DNA of 64,000 nucleotides from Orobanche coerulescens (taxonomy: Eukaryota > Streptophyta > Magnoliopsida > Lamiales > Orobanchaceae). A program made the translations under genes and the position numbers. The notes beneath the pieces were generated by a model, which saw only the letters and a list, made by a program, of their open reading frames with translations, was not told the origin of the DNA and did not search any database. The DNA is taken from NCBI GenBank assembly GCA_033398695.1, contig CM065804.1, positions 121,267,501 to 121,331,500 of the forward strand, in the 5' to 3' direction. Below, piece after piece: positions 1-11,450 of the stretch (within the stretch, counting starts at the first letter, position 1; every line of letters starts with the position of its first letter).

Positions 1-430
1 ACAACATGAATAATCACATTTGTTCGGCTCGAGCTCTGTAAATTCTTAAGATTGCATTTTTGCTGAGAAAAGGAAATTGTTTTTCAATATTTTCTAAGGC
101 TTTTTCCAATTTTTATTTATTTCGGTTTTTAAAAGAAATTTAAAATTCAGACACACAATAGGTAATTTAAAAGTATCAAAATTCAATTCTTCCCAAGTAA
201 GTTTCTTTCTGAAAAGGACAAAATAGGATCTTATCTTATCTAGTTGACAATGATGTTCACGTGTCCTGATTGTCTTGTTTCCTTGTCATGCCCTGTAAAA
301 AGAATCTTATAAAGTATTCTATTTAAATTACGCAAAAAGAAAGTCACACAACAAAATAAAAGAAATCTTGGGTTGCCTCCCAAGAAGCGCTTGTTTAACG
401 TCGTTAGCTTGACGTTAGTATGATTTCGAT

Positions 431-710
431 TTAAAGTTTTTCAATGAAAGTTATACTTTCAATTACTTGTACTCGATGTGCTCCTTCATAATATGGTTTC
501 ACACGGTGACCGTTTACCTGAAATGATTCATCCGTTCTGGGATTTAACAACTTTACAACCTCATAATGATATGTTTCTAGGATTGTGAATGGACCGCTCC
601 AACGAGATCTCAATTTACCCGGAAATAATCGTAAGCGAGAATTAAATAATAGAACTTGCATTCCAAAATTTAAATTTTTTATCGATGATCTTTCTATCAT
701 GTAGTCATTT
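431..710 (-). pseudogene. Athila-like integrase C-terminal segment
   Basis: The minus-strand frame carries the DNA-binding C-terminal part of a Ty3/gypsy integrase. A LLFNSRLRLFPGKLRSRWSG block is followed by GPF and by NGHRVKPYYEG, both characteristic of plant Athila/Tat integrases. The first residues of the apparent open frame (to 733) come from the inserted element A1, so the true segment stops at 710. Its N-terminal continuation is at 5656-6251. The enzyme would insert element cDNA into the nucleus; this copy is interrupted and dead. Confidence 0.8.
706..710. repeat. Target-site duplication CATTT of element A1
   Basis: CATTT lies directly before the TGTAACACC terminus at 711 and again at 5656-5660 directly after the ATATTACA terminus. 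A 5-bp duplication is normal for Ty3/gypsy integrases and fixes both ends of A1. Confidence 0.93.
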
Positions 711-1254
711 TGTAACACCTCAGAGATATTCAAGGTATATTACCGTGTTGTGGACCCCTACATGGGACCCACCAGGCTAGACACGAATTACCACAGGAAA
801 AACACACATCAACCAGATGAAAATCAAATAACACGCATGTTACAACCGACGGATTAAGCAACACCGACAAACGTAAATAACTTCAACGAATACAAACCAC
901 AATCCGAAGGGAAAAGCTTAAGTACTCGCGAGTACAATCTATAAGTTTATAAAGTAGACAACAACCATATCGAAAGGAACAACGAAAATAAAAGGACTCA
1001 AATGCACATGTCAACGACCCTGTCCAGCATCCTCGTACTATCCCAGCGCCCGCTCGTCTGGCTGAACATAACCTGAAATCCATAACAAGAATTTCCCCAA
1101 AACGGGTCCCCAGAGGGGTTAGCAATTATGATAGTACAAGTAATCAAGGCAAACCACTCGCTTACACATTTCATAGTACATGCATCAATTCATTTCGAAA
1201 CCAAAACCAGACATGTCATTTCTGAAAACAAACAGTCAATAAATAATTTGCCTC

Positions 1255-1490
1255 AGGAACCGGGCTATACCAATAGTCCCACTCGAGGCCTCTAAGGACC
1301 TTCCCGAGCTGGCCATATCATAAAACAAATCACGCACAAGCATCGCCTTAGGACCGGGGCTATACCACTGATCCCACTCGAGGCCTCTAAGGACCCTCCC
1401 GAGCTAGCTAGCGAATCAAACTCATGAATCCAGTGCTATACCATTGGATTCCCTCGAGGCCCCATCGGACCGTCCCGAGGTGAGCAAAGC
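1255..1490 (-). repeat. Imperfect tandem repeat inside A1 LTR
   Basis: Three units about 80-90 bp apart share a GGGCTATACC start and a CACTCGAGGCCTCTAAGGAC block. Matching units occur in the A2 LTR at about 36062-36300. They fall in the segment proposed as intron 2. Confidence 0.8.
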
Positions 1491-2019
1491 ATACACAAAT
1501 ACATCACCATTTCATGTTAAGCATAAAGGTTTCCAAAAATACTTGCCTTGAGTAATTGACGACGACACGAATGGAAGGAAATAAAACACAACCATTTCTA
1601 AATGATCACGAAAATGGAATACACCCGAAAACACGCATATGATTCATGTGTATTCGTACAAAACAACAACGAGGGCGAATCGCAACCAAACCCTCTCGAT
1701 TACACAAAAACCACGAAATACACCATGAATTCGTAGGGAAAACAAGAATACTAACAAGATTAGTCATATTCATCATTGATTAATCAACAATACAAAACGA
1801 ATCGGACAAAAACTCAAAACCCCCAAGTTTCCCAAAAAAATAGGGTTCTAGGAGATTACCTTGGATTAGGATGAAGAATTCAGGTATAAGTCGTCATCTA
1901 CAACAAGAACTCGAGGTGGATGATCTATCCAAGATTGAAGATGCCTAAATCGCCAAAAATTTGCCCCTAAATTGCATAAATCGTGATGAAGAAGAAGAGA
2001 GGAGAGGAAATGAAATCCT

Positions 2020-2260
2020 CTCCCAAAAACCCGCTGATATAATGCTGACTGACCTGCGTGCCGTGACGCAGGTTGAGTGTGCCGCGGCCCGCGGCTGGAA
2101 ATTGAGAGCAGGATTTTTGGCCATGCCGCGGCACGGAAATCCGTAGGCCACGGCACGCAGTACAGCTACCCCAGGCACCATTCTTGCCAAGGCTGTGCCG
2201 CGCTGCACAATCCCCTTTGCACGGCACACACTGTTTGAGCCCAAAAGTGATGAAAAACGA
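2020..2260 (-). promoter_or_regulatory. CCGCGG palindrome array in A1 3' LTR
   Basis: Several full or decayed copies of a GTGCCGCGGCAC-type palindrome occupy the U3-like part of the LTR, for example around 2076-2096, 2120-2135 and 2195-2230. The same class fills the element E LTRs. In the corresponding place A2 carries a different palindrome. A regulatory role is inferred from position only. Confidence 0.6.
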
Positions 2261-2764
2261 CCCATAAACATGATATACTCCATCGACGCATAGTCCCAAC
2301 CATTTAAAGGCATGAATGAACTATCACGAACCCTCGTATGGTGACTTCACGTCAAACACAGTCGGTCCCAACACGACGGTAACATCAAGTGATCCGAAAA
2401 GAGAATAAATGCAATGGAAACCCAAAACTTTGGAATATTACGGAATGACCCAACACGATACTCGATCGAAACACCAATAAAAGTTCACAACGTCCATAAT
2501 AGCATGAAGTGGATTTGCGGGAACCCCAAAATGGCGGTTCCAAACAATGCTTACGAGAATTGAACCCAACGGCGACAAAAGTGACATCAACACGGAATTG
2601 AGTAAAACAAGTTCGAAACAAGCTCGGATGCTGAAAAGTCTAGTATTAAATATTCTCGAAATACTCATATGGTTACAAGAAAGCCAATAAAAACGAAAAA
2701 TACACCAAAAATGAAAATACCAGAAAAAGGAAAAACGCGGATATTATTCTCCCCCTCTAAAAAT

Positions 2765-2783
2765 AAGTTTCGTCCCGAAACTT
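2765..2783 (-). promoter_or_regulatory. Pre-polypurine-tract hairpin of A1
   Basis: AAGTTTCG and CGAAACTT form a perfect 8-bp stem with a 3-nt loop. It overlaps the integrase stop codon and lies just before the purine tract (2747-2760 in complement) that primes plus-strand synthesis. The same stem recurs in every chromovirus of this window. Confidence 0.8.
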
Positions 2784-4304
2784 AAGAAACAAACAACTCG
2801 GGGTACCTAGCACGCATGCTATCCTCGGTTTCCCAAGTTGCCTCCTCGACACCATGCTTCGACCACTGCACTTTGACCAAAGGGATGGTCTTGTGCCTCA
2901 GTCGCTTCTCACGGTTCTCCAAGATCCTCAAGGGACGCTCCCCGAAAGTAATATCCTCGGCGATATCAATCTCACCATAGGTGATGACGTGACTAGGATC
3001 CAGAAAGTATTTTCTCAGTTGGGAAACATGGAAAACGCTATGAACATGGCTCAAAGCCGGGGGCAATGCCAAATGGTAAGCCAATTTGCCTACTCTCTCG
3101 AGAATCTTGAAAGGCCCAATAAATCTCGGACTCAACTTTCCTTTCTTCCCGAAGCGGAAAACTCCCCTCATCGGCGACACCTTCAACAAAACGTGGTCTC
3201 CCACCTCGAATTCCAAAGGTCGACGACGGCCTTCGGCATATGACTTTTGTCGGCTCTGAGCAGTCAACATCCTCTCCCGAATCAATTCCTCCTTCCGCCT
3301 CGTCTCTAAAGCGATATCCGGTTCGGTCTCGACCAAATCGGACGCCTCATTCTAACAAATCGGTGATCGACAACGCCGCCCATAATGTGCCTCATACGGT
3401 GCCATTCGAATCGATGCGTGCCAACTATTGTTGCACGTGAACTCGATCAATGGCAAATGCTCCTACCAGTTACTGCTCCAATCAAGAGCACAAGCGCGCA
3501 ACATGTCCTCGAACGTCTGGATAGCGCGTTCCGACTGTCCATCTGACTGAGGATGAAAAGAGGTACTCAGACGTAAACGAGTATCCAACGCCTTATGCAC
3601 CGCCTTCCAAAAGTGCGATACAAAGCGGCCATCCTGATCCGAAACAATAGACTTTGGAGTACCGTGAAGCCTCACAATTTGCGCAATAAACACATGAGCC
3701 AATTTCTACGGACCCTAGGTATCCTTGATGCCCAGAAAATGTGTTGACTTGTTCAGACGGTCCACAATCACCCAAACCATTTTTATGTCTGATCTCGATA
3801 TCGGCAAGCTCGTGATGAAGTCCATCGAAATATCTTTCTATTTTCATTTCGGAACGGGAAGCGACTGCAATAACCCAGTCGGTCGCTGATGCTCGATTTC
3901 GACCTGCTGACAGATCAAACATCTCGCTACAAACTGTGCGACTTCTTCCTTCATATCATTCCACCAGAAATTCCTCCTCAGGCCTCGAGCAAAATACCCT
4001 GCCTTAATTCCGAGTCATTCGGTACACACAGTCGACAATGGAATCTCAATACCCCATCTTCATGAATCACAAATCCAGGAGACTTTCCCTTGAGAACATT
4101 CTCTCGGATTTGAGAAATCATCGGATCCTCCAACTGCTTCAGTTTAATTTCATCGATCAGTGACGACGAAATCTCTAAAGCGCAAAGTGCCCGACAGTTC
4201 CCGGTAACGAAATCTCAACACCTAATCCGATCAAAACTCGTTAAAGCTCAGATTGAGACGTAAGGATCTCAAGCGTCCGCAACGCGACTGGTTTCATTCG
4301 AAAC
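2782..4304 (-). pseudogene. A1 integrase-chromodomain remnant
   Basis: In element order this runs from the end of RNase H (about 4300) through a CxxC zinc-finger half near 3900-3930 and the integrase core at 3463-3840 (SIVSDQDGRF, then SDGQSERAIQTFEDM with the catalytic Glu) to the C-terminal domain and chromodomain at 2782-3336. The chromodomain (ILENREK... VKVQWSKHG... WETEDSM) is complete and ends YPELF. The last 184 codons are open. Upstream the frame is broken by stops and shifts near 3340-3460 and 3705-4300. It is closest in design to the polyproteins of D and E. Confidence 0.88.
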
Positions 4305-5655
4305 ACCATTGGATTCCCTCGAGGCCCCATCTCCCAAGGTGAGCAAAGCACACACAAATACATCACCATTTCATTCTAAGCATAAAGGTTTCCAAAAATA
4401 CTTTCCTTGAGTAATTGACGACGACACGAACGGAAGGAAATCAAACACGGCCGCTAGGAACCGATGAAACCGAACCTAACGATTCGAAGAATACAATCAC
4501 AACCATTTCTAAATGATTATGGAAATGGAATACACCCGAAAACCCACCTACGATTCATGTGTATTCGTATAAAACAACAACGAGGGCAGATCGCAACCAA
4601 ACCCTCTCGATTACACAAAAATCATGAAATACACCATGAATTCGTAGGGAAAACAAGAATACCAACAAGATTAATCATCATGGATTAATCAACAATACGG
4701 AACGAATCGGACAAAACTCAAAACCCCCAAGTTCCCCAAAAAAATAGGGTTCTAGGAGATTACCTTGGATTAGGATGAAGAATTCAAGTAGAAGTCGATA
4801 ATCTACAACAAGAACTCGAGGTGGATGATCTCTCCAAGATTTAAGATGCCCAAATCACCCAAAATTCGCCTCTAAATCTCCCAAATCGTGAGGAAGAAGA
4901 AGAGAGGAGAGGAAATGAAATCCTCTCCCAGAAACCCGCTGATATAATGTTGACTGACCCGCGTGCCACGACGCAGTTTGAGTGTGCCGCGGCCCGCAGC
5001 TAGAAATTGAGAGCAGGATTTTTGTCCGTGCCACGGAACGGAATGCCGTAGGCCGCAGCATGCAGTGTAGCCTCCCCAGGCACCATTCTTGCCAAGGCTG
5101 TGCCGCGGCGCACAATCCCCTGTGCCGCGGCACACACTGTTTGAGCCCAAAAGTGATGAAAAACGACCCACAAACATGATATACTCGATCGATGCATAGT
5201 ACCAACCATTTAAAGGCCTGAATGAACTATCATGAACCCTCGTATGCTGACTTCACATCAAACACAGTCGGTCCCAACACAACGGTAACATCAAATGATC
5301 GGAAAAGAGAATAAACGCAATGGAAACCCAAAACATTGGAATATTACGGAATGACCCAACACGATACTCGATCGAAACACCAATAAAAGTTCACAACGTC
5401 TATAATAGCATGAAGTGGATTTGCTGGAACCCGAAAACGGCGGTTCCAAACAATGATTACGAGAATTGAACCCAACGACGACAAAAGTGGCATCCAACAC
5501 GGAATTGAGTAAAACAAGTTCAAAACAAGCTCGGATTCTGAAAAGTCTAGTATTAAATATTCTCGAAATACTCATACGGTTACAAAAGAGTCACTAAAAA
5601 CAAAAAATACACCAAAAATGAAAATACCAGAAAAAAGAAAAACGCGGATATTACA
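4305..5655 (-). repeat. A1 5' LTR remnant
   Basis: About 1350 bp match the upstream two thirds of the 3' LTR. The match begins at a CCATTGGATTCCCTCGAGG block also present at 1442. The downstream third of this LTR, the PBS and the 5' coding region are deleted. A palindrome array of the CCGCGG class lies at about 4960-5140, with an intact TGTGCCGCGGCACA at 5110-5123. Confidence 0.88.
4960..5140 (-). promoter_or_regulatory. CCGCGG palindrome array in A1 5' LTR
   Basis: Copies and decayed copies of TGTGCCGCGGCACA lie here. Decay is mostly C-to-T or G-to-A, as expected for methylated CpG. The position equals the array at 2020-2260. Confidence 0.6.
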
Positions 5656-6540
5656 CATTTGACTTTTTCTTTAAAAATTTTTTCATTTTAATACGCCTCA
5701 TTTCGGATCTCATCGAGTTCGGAGAGGTGAAGCTTTCTTTCTTCTCCTGCTTTCATTAAGTCAAAATTAAGGCTTTCTATTGCCTAGTAGGCTTTATGTT
5801 CTATTTCGACAGGCAAGTCACATGTTTTACCGTAAACAAGACGGAAAGGACTCATTCCTAAGACTGTTTTATAAGCAGTACGATAAGCCCATGGTGCGTC
5901 ATTCAACTTAACAGACCAATCTTTCCTTTAAGGTTGTGCAATCTTTTTGAGGATTCCTTTAATCTACTTATTACTCGTTTGCACTCGTCCTAATGTTTGG
6001 GGATGGTAAGGAGTAGCTATTTTGTGACTAATATGGTACTTTTTAATCAGTTTTTCAAAAATCTTGTTACAAAATTGGGATTCCCCATCACTAATGATTG
6101 CTATCGGAAAGCCAAAACGACTTAAAATATTTTCTTGCACAAATTTTAAAACTGTTTGAGCATCATTAGTTCGTGTTGGAGTAGCTTCCACCCATTTTGA
6201 CATATAGTCAACTGTGACCAGGATGAACTCAAAATTAAATGATTTACCCATGAAGTCGATTCCTCATACGTCAAAAATATCGATAACTAGAATATTTGTC
6301 AAAGGCATGCATTTCTTTTTCCAATATTTCTTGTTCGTTGACATCGGTCACATGAAATATAAAATTAATGTGCATCTTTGAAAAGTGAAAGCCAATACAT
6401 CCCTGATTGGAGAATTTTAAAAGTAGTTTTACGACCTCCAAAATATCATCCACAATTATACTCATGACAAAATGTCAAAATAATTTTTTGTTCATTTTCG
6501 GGAATACAACATCTTATAATATCATCTTTACCGAATCTAA
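5656..6540 (-). pseudogene. Athila-like integrase, zinc-binding region and core
   Basis: The core at 5964-6251 shows VTVDYMSKW with the first catalytic Asp and IISDGESQF with the second. The region expected to hold the catalytic Glu reads QTLGRVQTSNK, where related integrases have GQVE, so the Glu appears replaced by Gln. Positions 5656-5963 read AYRTAYKT... [11 protein letters not shown] on the minus strand, typical of Athila, but in another frame. A degraded zinc-binding region lies at about 6271-6540. Frameshifts and stops separate the parts, so the gene is dead. Confidence 0.8.
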
Positions 6541-6594
6541 ATAAGAAATGATCATCCCAAAAATAACTTCGACAAGTGAAGAGAGATTTTTTAG

Positions 6595-8324
6595 CTATTT
6601 TCTTATTTTATTGTGAATTCCTTTTCTTTCTTGAAAAGATAAGCCAGTTTTTAACGTTCCATATGCAAGGTAATTCAAAATATCAGCATACCAAGGAGTT
6701 GTATTAATTTGAAAAAGTTGTTCATGAGGAAGTGATTCAGGGATAGTATCATACTTTTGCAAAGCAAGAGTGTCATCGTTAATTATGAGTCGTGACAAAT
6801 GGTCAGCGACAACATTTTCGCTCCCTTTTCTATCCTTGATCTCTACATCAAATTCTTGCAACATTAAAATCCATCTAATTAGTCTTGGTTTAGCTTGTGG
6901 CTTTTTTAGTAAATATTTTAATGATGCATGATCACTCTGCACTATTACTTTTGACCCTACGATATAACATCGGAATTTTCCGAGGGCAAAAACTATAGCT
7001 AACAACTCTTTTTTCGTGGTTGTGTAATTTACTTGTGCCTCATTGAGGGTAAGACTGGCATAGTAGAGTACACGATATACTTTATCAACTTTTTGACCGA
7101 GAACTGCCTCCACCGCATAGTTTGAAGCATCACACATTAGTTCAAATGGTAAGATCCAGTCTAGTGAAATAACTAGAGGAGTTGAAATTAACTTTTCTCT
7201 CATGGTATTAAAAGTAGTTAAATATTTTTCATCAAAGATAAAAGGGGCATCTTTAGAAAGTAATTTACACAAAGGATGGCTTATTTTTGAAAAATGATTT
7301 ATAAATCTTCTGTAAAAACCGGCATGCCCAAGAAAACTTCTAGTACTTTTTATATTGGTTGGAGGTAATTTTTCAATTACGTCAATTTTAGCTTTATCAA
7401 CCTTAATTCCTTCACTAGAGACTATATGTCCTAAGATAATTCCACTAACCACCATGAAATGGCTTTTTTCACAGCTTAAGGTTAAATTACTTTCTATACA
7501 TATTTTTAAGACTTTAGATAATTTATTGAGGTAATCATAAAAAGATGATCCGAAAAAATCTTCCATGAATACCTCAATAAAATCTCATACCATGTCGGAA
7601 AAAATAGAAAGCATGCACCTTTGGAAAGTTCCAGGTGCATTGCAAAGCCCTAAAGGCATTCTCCTAAAAGCAAATGTTTTAAATGGACAAGTGAATGTTG
7701 TTCTCAAGGTGCAATTTCTACTTGATAGTATCCTGATAAACCATCAAGAAAGCAATAGAATTTATGACCAGAAAGTTTATCTAACATTTGATCAATAAAT
7801 GGTAGGGGAAATGATCTTTTTTTGTTGCTGCATTAAGTTTGCGATAGTTAATACACATTCGCCATCCTTTAGTAACTCTAGTAGGGATAATTTCTCCTTT
7901 GTCATTTTCAACTACAGTAATTCCACTTTTTTTTGGTACAACATGTACTGGACTCACCCATTCGCTATCTGCAATAGGATATATTATATCCTCGGCGATA
8001 AGTTTCAAAATTTCTTTCTTTACCATGTCCATCATGTTAGGATTCAGACGTCCTTGTGCTTCTCTAGTTTGTTTTACTTCTTCTTCTAGGATAATTTTAT
8101 GCACACATGTTGAAGGACTAATTCCTTTTATATCACTTAATCCCCATCCAATGGCATTTTTAAATTATTTTAGAATTTTGATTAAATTATCTTCTTCTTC
8201 TTTCGAAAGTTCAGCATAGATGATGACAGGCTTCTTGTTTTCTTCTTCTAGAAACACATATTTTAAATGTTTAGGAAGTTCTTTGAATTCTAAAAATTTT
8301 GGGGTTCAATTTTTTCTAATCTAG
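6595..8324 (-). pseudogene. Athila-like reverse transcriptase and RNase H
   Basis: The RT N-terminal part at 7781-8104 has WVSPVHVVPKKSGITVVEN and WRMCINYRKLNAATKKDHFP, typical of Athila. Upstream to about 8300 the linker reads GDIKG-like sequence. The palm is degraded at 7567-7780; its YxDD box reads FMED, so the first Asp is replaced. The thumb, connection and RNase H lie at 6595-7566 with [28 protein letters not shown] and VADHLSRL, so the RNase H catalytic residues are present. The polyprotein is split by frameshifts and the RT is not functional. Confidence 0.85.
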
Positions 8325-8332
8325 GTTCAAAT
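8325..8332. repeat. Target-site duplication GTTCAAAT of the LINE
   Basis: GTTCAAAT at 8325-8332 is repeated at 33060-33067, straight after the LINE poly-A tail. It joins Athila pieces 2 and 3 and sets the LINE ends. Confidence 0.85.
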
Positions 8333-10176
8333 TTTTTCAAGTTTGATGGTCTCGTTGATCTTATGCGTCTCCTGGATCACTACTCTATGGCTTCGGGCCA
8401 AATGGTTAGTATATAGAAAAGCACTTTTATTCTTGCTCCTAAGCATGCGCCTCGTTGGCATCAGAGAGTTCACGATCTTACTGATTTTTGCCAGGGCGAT
8501 CTCCCCATCACCTATCTTGATGTGCCCCTTTACAAAGGCTTTATGAGACGAGAGCTCTTTGCTGGGGTGAAGCAACGGTTGTTGGATAGGATCTCTGGTT
8601 GGTCCCATTGCCACCTTGCTTTTGGGGGACGCTTGGCTCTTATTAAAAGCACTCTCTGCACGATTCCTCTACACCTGCTTCAGGTGTTGGACCCTCCACG
8701 GCACATTATCCAGGAGCTCGAGAAGATCATTGCGAGATACTTCTGGGGTGCTGTTGGTCTGAAGAGGAAGACACACTGGGTCCATTGGTGGCACATTTGT
8801 CGTCCGGTCTCTGAGGGAGGCATCGTGATTCGGAGCCTTTCGGATATGGCGAGAGCTGTTAGTTATAAGCTCTGGTGGTGCCTTCGCACGGGCACGTCTC
8901 TGTGGGCGCAGTTTATGCTCCGCAGAAACTGCTTTGCTGGCCTTTATACGCCTATGCGTACCGCTCTTAAAGCTCGTCCCAGCCACCCTTGGCACCGTCT
9001 CCTCCGAGTGGGTATTTAGGCTCAGGAGTTCATCCGCTAGACTCTTGGTCGTGGATGTGGGGAGGTCAGCTTTTGGGACGATACTTGTATTGGGGATAGG
9101 CCTATTTCTTCTTTTCATCAGGTTACTGGTAGACCCCATCTTAGGATTCATGAGTTATGGGTTGATGGGACGTGGGACATGGGTAAATTGGAGTCTATTG
9201 TTGGAGAGGAGCTAGGATTTACCCCTCAGTTCATCCAGGAGATCTCCGCGATTCCCATCGCCGAGGAGGATTCAGATAGTATGTGCTGGACTCTTACCTC
9301 TTCGGGTGCGTTCTCATTGTCGTCGGCCTGGTCTCACATCAGGGTGAGGGGTCAGGCTAATCTTGTTTACGGGGCCATCTGGACTGCCTTACTTACACCG
9401 ACCACATCGGTGTTTATTTGGCGACTTCTCATGCGACGGATACCGACTGATGACATTCTACATAGGAGGGGCATTTCACTGGCTTCTAGATGTTTGTGCT
9501 GCTCGCATTCCCTTACCCAGACCTACCATACCAAGACCATTGCCCACTTTTTCTTGAATAGTGATGTGGATCGTGACGTGTGGGAGTATTTTGGCGCATG
9601 GACACATTTATCCCTACCCCATACTCAAAATATCTTTGAGCTCCTGAGTTTTTTCGCACACGGCACACACTTTAGGCACGCGACTTTCATTATTCCTTGT
9701 CTGATCCTTTGGTTCATCTGGACATAAAGGAATAGTGCAAAGCATAGGGCGGTTACTTTTCTTTCGTCTCATGTTATTGTGCAGGTGGAGCGCCATGTTG
9801 CTTTATTGGCTTATGCGTGGCTTATTTCATCTGAGTTCTGGGCGGGTTGCTCGCCGCCTGATCATTTCCAGCGAGCTACATCTTCCCCCGCTCAGTCTCG
9901 TCGCCCCATCCCGGTGGTTTAGCTTCGACCCGAGACCCCTTGGATCAAGCTGAACACGGATGGTTCGTTCGATAGAGACACACAGATTGCGGGAGGGGGA
10001 GGTCTGATTAGAGATCACCATGGAGAACTCCTTCTTGCTTTCCATTCCTCTTTTCAGGCCTCTTCGAGTTTTGATGTTGAGGTCCAGGCTTTGTCGATTG
10101 GATTGATTCTAGCTTCCCAGAGATCGAGACTTGTTTGGATTGAGCTTAATGCTGCTGCTGTGGTGACCCTGCTATC
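8333..10176 (+). mobile_element. 5'-truncated L1-type LINE, part 1
   Basis: This non-LTR retrotransposon is inserted in the Athila-like element and itself split at 10177 by element E. It begins inside the reverse transcriptase, after the catalytic palm, so it is strongly 5'-truncated, the usual outcome of target-primed reverse transcription. The rest of the element, including 3' UTR and poly-A, is at 32435-33059. Confidence 0.9.
8333..10176 (+). pseudogene. LINE RT C-terminus, zf-RVT module and RNase H (interrupted)
   Basis: The order is RT thumb (LASGQ-like then TYLDVPLYKG, 8380-8560), the GW...LAFGGRLALIKSTL block (8522-8680), linker, the zf-RVT module (about 9330-9500: VYGAIWTALLTP, FIWRLLMRRIPTDDILHRRG, then CLCC), and the start of RNase H (LNTDGSF near 9950, then VEVQALSIGL). 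The third RNase H Asp region reads ELNAAAVV instead of the usual ESDS-type motif, so activity is doubtful even before the interruption. In-frame stops occur near 8413, 9019 and 9727. The endonuclease and RT core are absent. The last part of the RNase H is at 32440-32683. Confidence 0.85.
10172..10176. repeat. Target-site duplication CTATC of element E
   Basis: CTATC precedes TGTAATACCC at 10177 and follows TGTTACA at 32435-32439. One pair flanks the whole three-LTR structure, so it entered as one insertion. Confidence 0.93.
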
Positions 10177-10385
10177 TGTAATACCCGGTTGAAATTCATG
10201 TCATTTCAAATCTCCTCATTGTTCAAATTGTGTTCTGTTGGGCGAACCCTTGTAATCATCGCTTGGAAACATCGTCTTGGGGTTTCCGTACTTCCATTTT
10301 GTGTTATTGTTTCCCAGATATTGAGTCCTATTGCTTTTATTCTCTTCCCGGGTCATTTTTCTTCATTTTAGGACCCAAGGGGGGT

Positions 10386-10680
10386 GTGGGCCGCGGCACA
10401 AGGAGTGTGCGCCGCGGCACACACATTTTCCAGTTTTTGGCCGAGCAGCCTGTACTGTGTGCCGCGGCACATGTCGGCCGGGCTACGGCACACTGTCGAG
10501 TCACTGCCGCGGCACACCCGTCCGGGACGTGGCACACTGCCGAGCATTTTTCGGCCAAACCCGTCTGTACCTTGTGCCGCGGCACATGTCGGTCGGGCCG
10601 CGGCACACTGCCAAGCCCTGGGAGCAGTTTTTGGGCCTGTGCCGCGGCACACTTCGGCTGAGCCGCGGCACACAGGGCAG
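10386..10680 (+). promoter_or_regulatory. CCGCGG palindrome array and TATA-like box, E first LTR
   Basis: About ten full or near copies of GTGCCGCGGCAC occur in 300 bp, some extended to the perfect palindrome TGTGCCGCGGCACA. A TATAAT sequence follows at 10688-10693. The array makes the region GC-rich in otherwise AT-rich DNA and creates spurious open frames on both strands. Confidence 0.7.
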
Positions 10681-11450
10681 TCAACCCTATAATTGCGTTT
10701 TTTTTCAGCAAAACCATATCATTTCCCCATTTTTTCTTCTACCTGCGAGAGAGAGAGCTTGAGGGGAGGAACTTTTCATCATCCATCACTTAAGGGTTTG
10801 ATTTCCTTCATTCCCTTTTGATTGTGAAGCCCGGATCATCGATCTATCGCGTATTATTCGGATCATAGTGCTTGGATCTTCAAGAGGTAATTTCTTCAAC
10901 ATCTTGGATTTCGATTTTTGTATTGAGTAATGATGTTTTGGGTGTTAAGAGCATGTTGTATGAAGTGATATACGCATGATTATGGGCATGTTTGATTATT
11001 CATTGGATTATTGAAGGATTATTCAAGAACACTTTGAATATTGTGTTGGATTTTGGGGTTTTTTGTAGATTCGTCCGATTTATCCGATTTGAAGTTTGAG
11101 AACCTTGAGATTATGATGTATCTATACCGTATGCATGCTTTTCCTACGATTTTACGGATTGGATTATGCTGTTTTCGGACTTTTGGGAGTTTGAGCGATT
11201 TTCCAACCTCTAGTTGTTTATCCGTGTATTTTCATGAATCGTAGACGGGATTCGAAAATTTCTTCATGTAATTTGAGTATGGATAATTGATTATCATATT
11301 CCTTGCGAATCGTTTAGGTGCCGGAAGCGCGTTCTTGGACCTACCGAACTCATACCGTTTTTCCGTTCGATTTCTCGATGTCTCAAAGGCAAGTATACAT
11401 TTATGATTGTAAGTTCTCGACTTTGAAAGTAAGATATATTGATGGCAAGA

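Larger units (their letters stand above)
1..710 (-). mobile_element. Athila-like Ty3/gypsy element, 3' portion (piece 1 of 3)
   Basis: This is the downstream part, in element sense, of a minus-strand Athila-like LTR retrotransposon. Positions 431-710 encode the integrase C-terminus. Positions 1-430 are AT-rich 3' sequence; on the minus strand around 360-420 they read like the LLGRQP-type tail often found after integrase in Athila elements. No LTR end is reached before base 1. The piece is cut at 710 by element A1 and resumes at 5656-5661. Lineage is inferred from integrase and RT wording, so Athila is likelier than Tat but not proven. Confidence 0.75.
711..2746 (-). repeat. A1 3' LTR
   Basis: About 2036 bp. 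In element sense it starts TAATATCCGCG, having lost the first TG, and ends GAGGTGTTACA. It aligns end to end with the A2 LTR except in the promoter-proximal palindrome region. It contains a splice-donor-like AAG/GTAATC near 1860, an AG/GCAAGTAT site near 1541-1548, the CTAACCCC hairpin near 1105-1125 and a TTTCAG/GT site at 1071-1076. The other A1 LTR retains a segment near 4440-4490, including a GTTAG/GTTCGG acceptor-like site, that this copy has lost. Confidence 0.88.
711..5655 (-). mobile_element. Element A1: internally deleted Tekay-type chromovirus
   Basis: A 4945-bp minus-strand element bounded by TGTAACACC and ATATTACA and flanked by CATTT. In element sense it has a 5' LTR remnant (5655 down to about 4305), an integrase-chromodomain remnant (4304 to 2782), a hairpin and polypurine tract, and a 3' LTR (2746-711). 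Gag, protease, RT and most of RNase H are missing. The 5' LTR is joined directly to sequence that normally follows the VADALSRK end of RNase H. It is the same LTR family as A2 at 34758. Chromoviruses integrate into heterochromatin, which fits the surroundings. Confidence 0.9.
5656..8332 (-). mobile_element. Athila-like element, pol portion (piece 2 of 3)
   Basis: This continues the element cut at 710. On the minus strand, from 8332 down, it reads RT, RNase H, integrase zinc-binding region and integrase core. The right border at 8325-8332 is the LINE target-site duplication, and the element resumes at 33060. Confidence 0.88.

Noticed and set aside
2854..3243. Plus-strand frame of 129 codons opposite the A1 chromodomain region
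   Set aside because: It is a shadow of the minus-strand integrase and chromodomain sequence.
7565..8219. Plus-strand frames opposite the Athila-like RT
   Set aside because: They are antisense shadows. The minus-strand frames carry the recognised motifs.
9179..9727. A 182-codon frame that could be read as a host gene
   Set aside because: It is the zf-RVT part of the LINE, continuous in content with the RT and RNase H segments on either side.
10230..10762. Several overlapping open frames of 100-150 codons on both strands, rich in Cys, Arg, Gly and Pro, in the E LTRs (also 13728-14189 and 30386-30948)
   Set aside because: All frames on both strands stay open because the CCGCGG palindrome repeat is GC-rich and lacks stops. 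The protein reads as the repeat translated, and no start or domain is shared beyond it.
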